From Pseudomonas nabeulensis (GTDB lineage: Bacteria; Pseudomonadota; Gammaproteobacteria; Pseudomonadales; Pseudomonadaceae), in the NCBI RefSeq assembly GCF_004682045.1, contig NZ_QUZT01000044.1, positions 1 to 58,146 of the forward strand: DNA of 58,146 bases, written 5' to 3'. The first letter of the stretch is position 1. The number at the start of each line of letters is the position of its first letter. A program made the translations under genes and the position numbers. Positions 8,690-17,235 of the stretch are shown piece after piece. The notes under the pieces are model-generated. The model was not told where the DNA came from. It worked only from the letters and a program-made list of their open reading frames with translations, and ran no database searches.

Positions 8690-10227
8690 AGGGATTCCTC
8701 GCCGTCTTCTTCTTCCAGGGCGTGCAGTTGCAACGTGCTCTGGGCCAGGGTGCCGCGGGTCGCCAGTTCTTGTTGCACCAGGCGTTGGCCCTGGGTGCGT
8801 TGCTCCGGGGTCAGCGGCGCTTCAAGTTGGGTGGCCAAGTCGTTGGCCTCCGGCGTGTCCTGGGCTTTGGCCAACTGGCTGAAGACATAGGCGTTCAATG
8901 GGTCGGGCTTGGTGCCCTTGCCTTGGGAAAACAATTGGGCGATGGCGAAGTCGGCACTGTTCTGGCCGTTGCGCGCAGCGGTCAGCAGGTGGTCCAGGGC
9001 CTTTTGCGGATAGACCTTGCCCAAATAGCCACGGCGGTAAATCTGGCCGAGGTAGTAATCGGCGGCCACTTCCTTGCCCTGGGCTTTTTCGAAGTGCGCT
9101 TCGGCGGCCTTGGCGTCGGCGGGCACCCACTTGCCTTCGTAGTAGAGCTTGCCCAGCAACAGCTCGGCGCGGGGCTGGTCGGCGGCGCGGCCGTTGTCCA
9201 GGTACTTCATCATCTGGTCGACGTCGCCCAGTTCGGGGAAGTCGTAGAGCAATTGCGCCAGGCTGACCCAGGAGGCCGGATAGCCGGGGGCGATTTTTTC
9301 CAGCAGGGCCTGGGCGGTTTTTTCGTCCGGTTGGCCCAGGCTGGCATCGCCCAGTACACGGGCAACGCTGTCGACGCGCTGCGCGGTGACGGTGCCACGG
9401 CTGTAGCCGGCTTCCATCTGCTTGAGCAACTCGGCCTGTTTCTCCGGTGCGGCTTGTTTCTGATAGACCGTGGCCAGCTCGACGTAGCAGATATCGGTGC
9501 TGTTCAGTGCGGCCTTGCAGATGCGTTCCACATCATCCAAATGCTGGTCGTACGTGCCTTGGGTGCGATACAGCAGCACCTGGGCCAGACCGGCCTCCGG
9601 ATAACCCGCGGCCTGCCACTTGCTGATCTGTTGCTGGGCATTCACGTTGGGGAAACTGTGGGGGTATTGCAGGTACAGCATCGCCAGCGGGATCAGGGTA
9701 TTGCCTTCCCCATTGGCAAAGGCTTTCTTCAACAGGCCTTCGGCTTCGTGGTGCTCGGCTTCGGTAGAGCCAGGCTTGGCCACCAGCAGGCGGCCGAGGC
9801 GGGCCTGGGCACGGGGCGAAGTATCAGCCGCCGCACGGTAGGTGGCTTCGGCCTGTTTGATTTGCGCAGGATCACGGGTGCCTACCTGGATATCAGCCAG
9901 GCCCACTTGGGCCTCGCTGTAGCCGAGGTCGGCCAGTTGCTGGTAGTTCTGCTGGGCGGTGACGGTGTCGCCACGCTTGAGCGCTTCGTTGGCCAGGCGC
10001 TGGTCGGGCAGGCCGGCGCAACCGGCGAGGCTGACTGCAACAGCCAGCAACGCCGCTGTACCCATGTGGGAGCGGCTTTTGTGGCGAGGGAGCTTGCTCC
10101 CGCTGGGGTGCGAAGCGCCCCCAACAGCCGGCGACTGCTGCGCAGTCGAACGGGAGCAAGCTCCCTCGCCACAGCAAGCCCGCTCCCACAGGGACCGCGG
10201 TGTTTTTGTAAGAGTCATCACAGGCAT
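8686..10227 (-). CDS. algK: AlgK, outer-membrane lipoprotein scaffold for alginate export, with a REPIN-encoded N-terminal insert
   Basis: AlgK is a Sel1/TPR-like superhelical lipoprotein that helps place AlgE and contacts AlgX. The mature part from CAGLPDQRLANEALKRGD to the end fits the family, with many helical repeats of the YYLGQIYRRGYLG type. The lipobox is SLAGC. The frame opens at 10227 just after a GAGG site; alternatives are GTG 10221 and ATG 10218. Between residue 13 and the hydrophobic core lie 42 codons made of an in-frame REPIN, which push the lipobox Cys to about residue 70 instead of about 28. ATG 10065, at the REPIN edge, would give a short signal peptide but has no visible ribosome site. 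Confidence 0.9.
   Translation of the reverse strand: MPVMTLTKTPRSLWERACCGEGACSRSTAQQSPAVGGASHPSGSKLPRHKSRSHMGTAALLAVAVSLAGCAGLPDQRLANEALKRGDTVTAQQNYQQLADLGYSEAQVGLADIQVGTRDPAQIKQAEATYRAAADTSPRAQARLGRLLVAKPGSTEAEHHEAEGLLKKAFANGEGNTLIPLAMLYLQYPHSFPNVNAQQQISKWQAAGYPEAGLAQVLLYRTQGTYDQHLDDVERICKAALNSTDICYVELATVYQKQAAPEKQAELLKQMEAGYSRGTVTAQRVDSVARVLGDASLGQPDEKTAQALLEKIAPGYPASWVSLAQLLYDFPELGDVDQMMKYLDNGRAADQPRAELLLGKLYYEGKWVPADAKAAEAHFEKAQGKEVAADYYLGQIYRRGYLGKVYPQKALDHLLTAARNGQNSADFAIAQLFSQGKGTKPDPLNAYVFSQLAKAQDTPEANDLATQLEAPLTPEQRTQGQRLVQQELATRGTLAQSTLQLHALEEEDGEESL
10065..10190. repeat. REPIN variant inside the algK signal-peptide coding region
   Basis: This is a 126-nt inverted pair of a second REP type. 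The outer arms are TGTGGGAGCGG and CCGCTCCCACA; the inner arms are GGCGAGGGAGCTTGCTCCCG and its complement. The length is a multiple of three and the reading frame of algK stays open through it. The same inner arm occurs in the element at 27265. Flanking codons rejoin to a normal lipoprotein signal if it is removed. Confidence 0.9.
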
Positions 10228-10236
10228 GTCCTCTGC

Positions 10237-11403
10237 TTACAGACCGTGGGCCATGGCTTTGTCGATCAGCCAGTTCAGCGAAGGGCCACGGTCGCTGGTC
10301 ACTTCCACCGGGCGACCGGCGTAGGTGCTGTCCAGCGGTGCGTCGGGCTTGATCTGCACGCGAATGTCGGAGGACAGGTCGGCGCTGTTCAGGCTGGTGC
10401 TGCTGACGATGGTGCCGGTGCGCACTTGTTCTTCATCGGCCACCTGGAAGCTCACCGGTGTGCCTGGGCGCACGTCGGCGAACTGGCGATAGGTAAAGCG
10501 CGCCTCAACGTTGGCCAGGCTGCCACGTGGCACCAGTTGGAAGATCACATCGCCCTTGTTGGCGTACTGACCATCGGCCACCAATTGCTGGGCGACCACG
10601 CAATCACACGGCGAAGTCAGGGTGCCGGTCATTTGCTTGCCGAACAGCTCTTCGACCTTGGCCGGTTGCAGTTGGTCTTCGTCAAGGTGGCCCTTGAGCA
10701 CATCCAGCATGCTGGTGCTGAAGCTCGCCAGCGGCGCGCCCTTGGCGGCGATGGCGTCACCTTTGAGCAGGCTCTGCACGGTGCCGTCGCGGGGCATGGT
10801 CACGTTCATGCCGGGCACGCTGACCAGACCGGCCTGGGCGTGGCTGACGAAGTACATGCCGTACACCGATTTGAAGATAAAACCGAACGCCGCCAGGCCG
10901 ACGATAAAGATACCGGCGCTGAACGTCACCGCCCGCAGGCGACCGAACGCGCTCATGCCGCTGCCGCTGTCCTTGACCTTGCGCGCCTTGGTGAAATTGT
11001 CGCGTTGCAGGGTCGCCAGCACGTCGCCCATGGTCACGATGTCGCCGGACAAGTGCGAGGTGATCAAGTGGCGCAGGGTGGAAATATCCTGCGGTTCCAG
11101 GTTCTGGAACTGGCAACCGGTGCGGCCGCTTTGGCGGTCGTAGGAGCGGATTTGCAACTCCACGTCCATCGCCAGGCCCAGGTTATCGATCACAAACTGC
11201 AGGCGGCCCTTGTGCACTTCGCCGACGGTCAACGGCTGGGTGGAGGTGAATGCCAGGCCGCCGGCGGACAGGTCGATCACCCGGGCTTCGGTCGGTGTGC
11301 GGTCAGTGTTGAAAAAGCGCAGCTTGGCCGGGATTTTGACCCGGGCATGTTGGCGCTGGGCTTCGGATTCGTGGACAACGTTGACGTTTGCTTGGCTATT
11401 CAT
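10237..11403 (-). CDS. alg44: Alg44, c-di-GMP-binding alginate polymerisation protein
   Basis: Alg44 is an inner-membrane protein whose cytoplasmic PilZ domain binds c-di-GMP and switches on polymerisation by Alg8. In this 388-residue protein the PilZ signature is intact: R17-x3-R21 in QRQHARVKIP, then D44-x-S46 in IDLSAGG. A single transmembrane segment follows (about residues 155-180, FSAGIFIVGLAAFGFIF), then a periplasmic HlyD-like domain. The length matches the 389 residues of P. aeruginosa. It is 9 nt ahead of algK. Confidence 0.95.
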   Translation of the reverse strand: MNSQANVNVVHESEAQRQHARVKIPAKLRFFNTDRTPTEARVIDLSAGGLAFTSTQPLTVGEVHKGRLQFVIDNLGLAMDVELQIRSYDRQSGRTGCQFQNLEPQDISTLRHLITSHLSGDIVTMGDVLATLQRDNFTKARKVKDSGSGMSAFGRLRAVTFSAGIFIVGLAAFGFIFKSVYGMYFVSHAQAGLVSVPGMNVTMPRDGTVQSLLKGDAIAAKGAPLASFSTSMLDVLKGHLDEDQLQPAKVEELFGKQMTGTLTSPCDCVVAQQLVADGQYANKGDVIFQLVPRGSLANVEARFTYRQFADVRPGTPVSFQVADEEQVRTGTIVSSTSLNSADLSSDIRVQIKPDAPLDSTYAGRPVEVTSDRGPSLNWLIDKAMAHGL

Positions 11404-11439
11404 CGGTGTAATTCCTAAGTTAATTCAGGCTTGGTTGGG

Positions 11440-12921
11440 TCAGACCATCATCAGCAGCACGGCGACAAAAATGCTGCCGGCGGAGAAGGTCATGGTCCGA
11501 GACGACCAGGTGTTGAACCAACGTTGAAAGCTGGCCAAATCGCGGGTCAGTTTGGTGTCCTGGCGGGTCCAGGACTGTTGATCAAGGCGGAAGAACACGT
11601 AGATCTTCACCAGCGCGCCCATGATCTGGTTGTAATAGAGAATCACCGGGTAAGCCGGTCCGATCTTGTGGCCGGAGCACGACAGCAACAGGGTGAGGAT
11701 CAGGCGGGTGATGCCGATCCACAGCAGGTACGCGAGGATGAACGCGCCGCCGTATTTGAAGGTGGCGATGAACGCGACCGTCAGGCCCAGCAGGGACGTC
11801 CACATCGACACACGCTGGTCGAATAGCACGATGCTGGTGAACAGACCGAGGCGACGCACACCCAGACCGAGGGCGCGGGAGTTCTGGCGCAGGTTGTTGC
11901 CGTACCAGCGGAACATCAGCTTGCGGCTGGCCTTGATAAAGCTCTTTTCCGGCGGATGTTCCACGGTGTTGATCGCGGCGTCCGGCACGTAAAAGGTGTC
12001 GTAGCCCAGGCGCATCAGGCTGAACCAGCTGGACTTGTCATCGCCGGTCAAGAACTTGAAACGGCCCAGGCGCCAGTGTTGCAGCGAGTCGCTTTCCACG
12101 TCGGCGATAAAGCCGGGGTCGGTGACCACGCTGGCACGGAACACCGACATGCGACCGGTCATGGTCAGCACGCGCTTGGACAGGGCCATGGAGCACATGT
12201 TGATGTGGCGCTGAGCGAAGCGCAGCTTGTGCCACTCGCTCATGATGTAGCCGCCGCGCACTTCGCAGAACTCGTTGGTGGTCAGGCCGCCGACATTGCC
12301 GAACAGCTGGAACCACGGCACGGTCTTGCGTACCACGCCTTCGGCGAGCACGGTGTCGCCATCGATCACGGCGACCACGGCGCGGTCATCCGGCAGGTGG
12401 CGGGAGATCGCACGGAAACCAAAGGCCAGGCCATCGCGCTTGCCGGTGCCGGCGATGCGCACGAAGTCGAGCTTCACGTGCTCTGGCGGCTGCATGCGTT
12501 CCCACAGGCTTTTCACCAGCAGCTCATCGGACATTTCCACCAGCGAGCAGACCACGGTGGTGGGGAAGCCGCATTCGATGGCTTCGCGAATCACCGAGCT
12601 GTACACCTGGGCGGTGGTCAGTGCATCGATCCGAAAGCTTGTGACCATCAGGAACACATGGGACGGGTCGGCGGCCTTGCCCAGCTTGCGCACCTTGCGG
12701 CGCAGGTGCGGGTAGACCACGTACAGGAACAGCATGCCGCGAAAGAAATGCGTAGCACCCATCGAGTAGCGCCAGATACCCACGGCGCCAATCAGGAAAA
12801 TAAAATTCTTCGACTCGGAGTCGAACGTACTCGCCGGCAGCAGCAGGGCGAGTCCCATCAGCAGGCTGAGGAAGAACAGCCAGCCGGCAGATTGCAGTAA
12901 TACATGTTTTAACTTGGACAT
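11440..12921 (-). CDS. alg8: Alg8, alginate polymerase (glycosyltransferase family 2)
   Basis: Alg8 is the catalytic subunit that polymerises GDP-mannuronate at the inner membrane. I chose MSKLKHVLLQSAGWLFF at 12921 (493 residues) because GGAAG sits 6 nt upstream; ATG 12927 abuts that site. Seen in order: N-terminal membrane segments, a GT2 domain with the nucleotide-binding motif VAVIDGDTVLAEG, the acceptor region DVESDSLQHWRLGRFKF, and C-terminal membrane segments. It lies between algD and alg44 as in all known alginate operons. Confidence 0.95.
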   Translation of the reverse strand: MSKLKHVLLQSAGWLFFLSLLMGLALLLPASTFDSESKNFIFLIGAVGIWRYSMGATHFFRGMLFLYVVYPHLRRKVRKLGKAADPSHVFLMVTSFRIDALTTAQVYSSVIREAIECGFPTTVVCSLVEMSDELLVKSLWERMQPPEHVKLDFVRIAGTGKRDGLAFGFRAISRHLPDDRAVVAVIDGDTVLAEGVVRKTVPWFQLFGNVGGLTTNEFCEVRGGYIMSEWHKLRFAQRHINMCSMALSKRVLTMTGRMSVFRASVVTDPGFIADVESDSLQHWRLGRFKFLTGDDKSSWFSLMRLGYDTFYVPDAAINTVEHPPEKSFIKASRKLMFRWYGNNLRQNSRALGLGVRRLGLFTSIVLFDQRVSMWTSLLGLTVAFIATFKYGGAFILAYLLWIGITRLILTLLLSCSGHKIGPAYPVILYYNQIMGALVKIYVFFRLDQQSWTRQDTKLTRDLASFQRWFNTWSSRTMTFSAGSIFVAVLLMMV

Positions 12922-13004
12922 AAGCATCTTCCGAAGGTGAAGGAGGTTTCAGGCGGCGCGCGCTGGGGATGGAAACCCGCGTCGCCTGAAACTTGCCGTT
13001 GCTG

Positions 13005-14321
13005 TTACCAGCAGATGCCTTCGGTGCGACCGGTGGTGCAGGTCGCATTTTTCATGAAGCCCACCAGGTCAATCACTTGCTTGCCGTGCGGTGCGTTCTG
13101 CGCCAGGGCACGGAATTTCTCGTCACGGTTGCCGAGGATGATCACGTCGGAGTTGTTGATCACATCGTCGAAGTCCGAGTTGAGCAGGGACGACACGTGG
13201 GGGATCTTGCCTTCGATGTAGTCCTTGTTCGCACCGTGGACACGGGCGTACTCGACGTTGCTGTCGTAGATGCTCAGGTCGAAACCCTTGCCGATCAGCA
13301 TTTCGGCCAGCTCTACCAGCGGGCTTTCACGCAGGTCGTCGGTGCCGGCCTTGAAGCTCAGGCCCAGCAGGGCGACTTTGCGCTTGTCGTGGCTGGATAC
13401 GATGTCGAAGGCGTTCTGTACCTGGGACTCGTTGCTGCGCATCAGCGAATTGAGCAGCGGCGCTTCCACGTCCAGAGAACCGGCGCGGTAGGTGAGGGCG
13501 CGCACGTCTTTGGGCAGGCACGAACCACCGAAGGCGAAGCCTGGGCGCATGTAGTACTGGGACAGGTTGAGGGTCTTGTCCTGGCAGACCACTTCCATCA
13601 CTTCGCGACCATCGACGCCGACGGCCTTGGCGATGTTGCCGATTTCGTTGGCGAAAGTGACCTTGGTGGCGTGCCACACGTTGCAGGTGTACTTGATCAT
13701 CTCGGCCACCGCGATGTCCTTGCGGATGATCGGTGCGTCGAGTTCTTCGTACAGCGACTGCAGGACATCGCCGGAGGCTTTGTCGAACTCGCCGATAACG
13801 GTCATCGGTGGCAGGTCGTAGTCGGCGATGGCGGTGGATTCACGCAGGAATTCCGGGTTGACCGCGACACCGAAGTCGACGCCGGCCTTTTTGCCGGAGC
13901 AGTCTTCGAGGATCGGGATGACTACGTTGGCCACGGTGCCTGGCAATACGGTGCTGCGCACCACCACGGTGTGGCGGGTGGTTTTGTCACGCAGGACAAA
14001 CCCGATTTCGCGGCACACGGCTTCGATGTAGTCCAGTTCCAGGTCGCCGTTTTTCTTGCTCGGCGTACCGACGCAGATCATCGACAGGTCGGTGTCGCGA
14101 ATGGCTTCGGCGAAGTTGGTGGTGCCGCGCAAACGACCGGTCTCGATACCCTTGTTCAGCAGCTCGCCCAGACCCGGTTCAACGATCGGCGATTTGCCTG
14201 CATTGATCAGGTCGATCTTATCCTTGGAGATGTCTACGCCAACCACTTCGTGGCCACGGGCAGACAGGCAACCGGCACACACTGCGCCAACGTAACCTAG
14301 ACCAAATATGCTGATGCGCAT
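13005..14321 (-). CDS. algD: AlgD, GDP-mannose 6-dehydrogenase
   Basis: AlgD oxidises GDP-mannose to GDP-mannuronate with two NAD+, the committed step of alginate synthesis. The 438-residue protein begins MRISIFGLGYVGAVCAG with the NAD-binding GxGYVG motif; GAGG lies 8 nt upstream of ATG 14321, so the upstream in-frame start at 14345 is not needed. The catalytic cysteine is in FAFGGSCLPKD. It is the first gene of the operon and is preceded by a leader of about 460 nt and a sigma-22 type promoter. Confidence 0.97.
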   Translation of the reverse strand: MRISIFGLGYVGAVCAGCLSARGHEVVGVDISKDKIDLINAGKSPIVEPGLGELLNKGIETGRLRGTTNFAEAIRDTDLSMICVGTPSKKNGDLELDYIEAVCREIGFVLRDKTTRHTVVVRSTVLPGTVANVVIPILEDCSGKKAGVDFGVAVNPEFLRESTAIADYDLPPMTVIGEFDKASGDVLQSLYEELDAPIIRKDIAVAEMIKYTCNVWHATKVTFANEIGNIAKAVGVDGREVMEVVCQDKTLNLSQYYMRPGFAFGGSCLPKDVRALTYRAGSLDVEAPLLNSLMRSNESQVQNAFDIVSSHDKRKVALLGLSFKAGTDDLRESPLVELAEMLIGKGFDLSIYDSNVEYARVHGANKDYIEGKIPHVSSLLNSDFDDVINNSDVIILGNRDEKFRALAQNAPHGKQVIDLVGFMKNATCTTGRTEGICW

Positions 14322-14464
14322 CGCATTTACCTCTTTAATAATCACGCCATTAAATGGCCGGAGTTCATGTTTGCAAGCGTCACTGATGCCACGAAAGTTG
14401 GGCGAATAGACGCCGACTCATCGCGTGCAGGCATGTTTAATAACGAGTGACTAACTATTGCACT

Positions 14465-14482
14465 CAAGTTGTGCGCAACTTG
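14465..14482. promoter_or_regulatory. Palindrome 1 in the algD leader
   Basis: CAAGTTG-TGCG-CAACTTG is a perfect inverted repeat 143 nt upstream of the algD start. A second copy of the same stem is at 14710. It could be a protein-binding site or an RNA hairpin of the leader. I do not recognise the factor. Confidence 0.45.
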
Positions 14483-14709
14483 GCCTTGTTATTGGGGCTT
14501 GCCCTCAAATGCAGCCGGCCTTCTGGGGGGAAGGTCCCGGCGCCAGTGCCACAAGGCGCAGATAGAGGCATAAAGCCTTTTGATATCAACGTCTTGGGTG
14601 TCATCACTGACACATTTGGGTAAGCGCTGCCTTGGCCTAATAGGGGAAAGCAATGAATCCTTATCGCCGCCCTCAACTCATATCAGTTGATGATGTGACC
14701 TGTGAGTCA

Positions 14710-14726
14710 AAGTTGTTATGCAACTT
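14710..14726. promoter_or_regulatory. Palindrome 2 in the algD leader
   Basis: AAGTTG-TTATG-CAACTT repeats the stem seen at 14465, with a loop one base longer. It lies about 60 nt downstream of the predicted transcription start. Two matching stems in one leader make chance less likely, but the function is unknown. Confidence 0.45.
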
Positions 14727-14791
14727 CGCTACTTCCTTAGGTCGTTATGTAAGTCATCTCTTACAGAAACAGAGAATTTCGTTACCGGTGG

Positions 14792-14818
14792 TATGAGCCG
14801 CCCGTTTAGACGAAGTTC
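14792..14818 (-). promoter_or_regulatory. Sigma-22 (AlgU/AlgT) type promoter of the alginate operon
   Basis: On the minus strand, GAACTT (14818-14813), a 16-nt spacer and TCATA (14796-14792) match the AlgU consensus GAACTT-N16/17-TCnnA. The P. aeruginosa algD promoter has the same GGAACTT start. The predicted start of transcription near 14785 gives a leader of about 460 nt. The sequence between it and 15080 is AT-richer, with small repeats (TGCCACTA twice near 14945 and 14970) and a weak AlgR-like CATTCGTC on the minus strand near 14994. No gene is seen in 14322-15080. Confidence 0.8.
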
Positions 14819-15080
14819 CTGGCCGCTCATCCTGTTTCCGGAAATTTCTTGAAATATTAGCAAAGATGGCACTGGTACTATATTGATAGCACTTGCTGTT
14901 TTAGTCAGTGGTTATAGGGAGTTGGCGCGGGGGGATAGTTTTGTGCCACTAGTGTTTAAAAAAAGTGGTGCCACTACGAAAAAAAACGACGAATGTCGAG
15001 TGAAAGAATCGTTAGGAATGCGTCAAGATGTTTTTTGACGTCAAAATTATGGCTATCCCAGGGCTGAAATGCAGACAAAA

Positions 15081-15187
15081 ATGTGGGAGGGGCGGTGCGA
15101 CGATTCGACTTGCCCCCGATAGCGGTGGGTCAGCTAAGCATTCATTGACTGACACACTGCCATCGGGGGCAAGCCCCCTCCCACATT
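15081..15187. repeat. REPIN with an interrupted left arm
   Basis: It has the same outer and inner arms as the repeat at 2929, but about 15 nt (around GTGCGACGATTCGAC) are inserted within the left REP hairpin, between GGGAGGGG and CTTGCCCCCGA. The right arm is intact. It lies just beyond the 3' end of yaaA. Confidence 0.85.
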
Positions 15188-15211
15188 TGAACATCTGTGT
15201 TCTTGAGAGCG

Positions 15212-15991
15212 TTATTCCGGTGCGTGATCGCGCAAGAACACCAGATTATCCGGCTTGGACTGCTCCGCATTGAAGCGGTAGCCCTGCACATCGAATTCCT
15301 TGAGCCTGGCCGGGTCGTTGATGCGTTCTTCAATCACAAAGCGGCTCATCATGCCCCGGGCCTTCTTGGCGTAGAAGCTGATGATCTTGTACTGGCCGTT
15401 CTTCAAGTCCTTGAACTCGGTATTGATGATCCGTGCGTTCAGGGCGGTGCGCTTGACCGCCGAGAAGTATTCGTTGGAGGCAAGGTTCAACAGCACGTCG
15501 TCGCCCTGCTCGGCCAGGGCTTCATTCAGCCATTCGCTGATGCGGGTGCCCCAAAAGGCGTACAGGTCCTTGCCACGGGCGTTGGCCAACTTGGTGCCCA
15601 TCTCCAGGCGGTACGGCATCATCAGGTCCAGGGGGCGCAGCAGGCCGTAGAGGCCCGAGAGCATGCGCAGGTGGTCCTGGGCGTAGGTGAAGTCGGCTTC
15701 GCTGAAGGTTTGCGCGTTGAGCCCGGTGTACACGTCGCCCTTGAACGCCAGCAGTGCCTGCTTGGCGTTGGCCGGGGTGAACGCCGGGGTCCAGCTGCCG
15801 AAGCGCGCGGCGTTGAGGCCGCCGATCTTGTCGGACACATGCATCAGCTCGCTGATTTGCGCCGGGCTCAACTCGCGCAGTTGTTCGATCAGCTCCTGGG
15901 AATGGTCCAGGTACTGCGGCTGGGTAAAACGTTCGGTAGCAGGCGCGGTCTCGAAATCGAGGGTCTTGGCGGGGGAAATCACCGTCAGCAT
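15212..15991 (-). CDS. yaaA: YaaA, peroxide stress protein (DUF328/UPF0246)
   Basis: YaaA is a 259-residue cytoplasmic protein. In E. coli it limits free iron and DNA damage under hydrogen peroxide stress. The N-terminus MLTVISPAKTLDFETAPAT and the segments SDKIGGLNAARFGSW and LRPLDLMMPYRLEMGTKL are characteristic of the family, and the length is typical. It is divergent from the deacetylase gene at 16111, with 119 nt between the starts, and its 3' end faces a REPIN. Confidence 0.93.
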   Translation of the reverse strand: MLTVISPAKTLDFETAPATERFTQPQYLDHSQELIEQLRELSPAQISELMHVSDKIGGLNAARFGSWTPAFTPANAKQALLAFKGDVYTGLNAQTFSEADFTYAQDHLRMLSGLYGLLRPLDLMMPYRLEMGTKLANARGKDLYAFWGTRISEWLNEALAEQGDDVLLNLASNEYFSAVKRTALNARIINTEFKDLKNGQYKIISFYAKKARGMMSRFVIEERINDPARLKEFDVQGYRFNAEQSKPDNLVFLRDHAPE

Positions 15992-16110
15992 GAAGTCGTC
16001 TCCTTAAATCGTGCGGGGATTCTAGGGGCTTGGGCGTTTTGACTCCACCTATGATGGCGATAGGCACGATCCGCTATGATGGGCGGTAACTCTGGAGAGG
16101 GAGACCCTGT

Positions 16111-17235
16111 GTGCGAATCGCGCTTTTGTTATCGGCTTGCCTGCTGTGCCTGACTGCCCAGGCCGCGCCGGTGGATGTGGCCAGCCTGGACCGTGGCACC
16201 TGGCCTGAAAAGCTCAGCAGCCCGGCCCTGTTCGATGTGGCTTCACGCGCAGAAATCCTGATGTTCGCCCACAGCCTGCTGGCCAGCGAGAGCCAGGATG
16301 AAACGGCGCTCAAGCAACGTCTGGGCTTGAAGATCATCAACCTGGCGGCCATTGACGACCTGCGTCGCCAACTCTGGCAACGCCTGCTGGAGAACTACAC
16401 CTTCGCCCAGCAGAGCTGCGAGGAAGATGCCTCGTTCTGCTACCTAGTGGAGAGCATGGACGATCTACGCGAGCAGGCCGGCAAATTCGAGGTCAGCGAA
16501 AACTCCTTCTATATAGGCTGGGCAGCACCCAGTCATACCTTCCATGAGCGTTATCTGGATGAACTGCTGCGCAAGGCTGCGCTGTTTCCGCAGATCAGCA
16601 GCGAAGTCGCGCGTTTTGGCGACCATGAGCGCAATGGCGATGAATTCAACGACCGGATGTTCCTGCTGACCTTCGACGGTGGCCCTGCGCCGGTCAGCGG
16701 CAATACCGACTGGCTTGCCGACTACCTGCGCAAGCAGAAGCTGAACGCCACGTTCTTCATCCTTGGCAGCAGCCTGCAAACCCGCGTTGAGCGCAGTTCT
16801 GCCGCCGAGGTGCAGGCGTTGTACCAGGGCCAATGCGTCGGCACCCAGGGCTGGCAGTACCGTTCCCACAGTCATTGGGTCGACTGGCAAAGCTCCATCA
16901 CCCGCACGGCGTTGTTGACGCAGAACCTGATGCCGGAAAACTACGTGCCGCTGTTTCGCCCGCCCTACGGGCAGCGTCGGGCGGACAGTCAGGGTTTTTT
17001 CCAGGGCCAGGGTTTGCAGGTGGCGTTGTGGGACATCGACTCCCAGGATGATCCGGGCAAACTCAAGGCCGATGAGTCGGCGCAGCGGGTGCTGACGCTG
17101 ATGCTGCTGTGGCGCAAGGGGGTGATTGTGTTTCACGACACCCAGGACAAGGCGCGGGTTGCGTTGCCGATGTTGTTGCAGTCAACGGCACAGAGTGGAC
17201 TGGGTTGGCAGGACTGCCGGGAAGCATTTCGTTAA
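16111..17235 (+). CDS. Polysaccharide deacetylase-like protein with degenerate metal site
   Basis: A 374-residue exported protein: signal peptide MRIALLLSACLLCLTAQA, a helical N-terminal domain of unknown role (about 25-180), then a NodB-type domain. Motifs RPPYG (283-287) and VIVFHD (338-343) are conserved. The first motif reads TFDGGP (187-192) rather than TFDDGP, so the metal-binding second Asp is Gly190. In motif 2 the first metal His is replaced by Arg251 while His255 is kept (RSHSH). It is therefore probably not a standard zinc deacetylase. GTG start with a GGGAG site upstream. Confidence 0.75.
   Translation: MRIALLLSACLLCLTAQAAPVDVASLDRGTWPEKLSSPALFDVASRAEILMFAHSLLASESQDETALKQRLGLKIINLAAIDDLRRQLWQRLLENYTFAQQSCEEDASFCYLVESMDDLREQAGKFEVSENSFYIGWAAPSHTFHERYLDELLRKAALFPQISSEVARFGDHERNGDEFNDRMFLLTFDGGPAPVSGNTDWLADYLRKQKLNATFFILGSSLQTRVERSSAAEVQALYQGQCVGTQGWQYRSHSHWVDWQSSITRTALLTQNLMPENYVPLFRPPYGQRRADSQGFFQGQGLQVALWDIDSQDDPGKLKADESAQRVLTLMLLWRKGVIVFHDTQDKARVALPMLLQSTAQSGLGWQDCREAFR

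Noticed and set aside
8722..11418. Very long open frame (898 codons) on the plus strand opposite algK/alg44
   Set aside because: It is the antisense shadow of two well-supported genes in high-GC DNA; the translation has the His/Gln/Val-rich look of a mirror frame and no family motif.
14464..14676. 70-codon minus-strand ORF in the algD leader
   Set aside because: No ribosome site, no recognisable motif, and it spans a palindrome of the leader; treated as chance.
14983..15000. AlgR-like site (CATTCGTC on the minus strand) upstream of algD
   Set aside because: Partial match only to CCGTTCGTC, and its distance from the promoter does not prove function.
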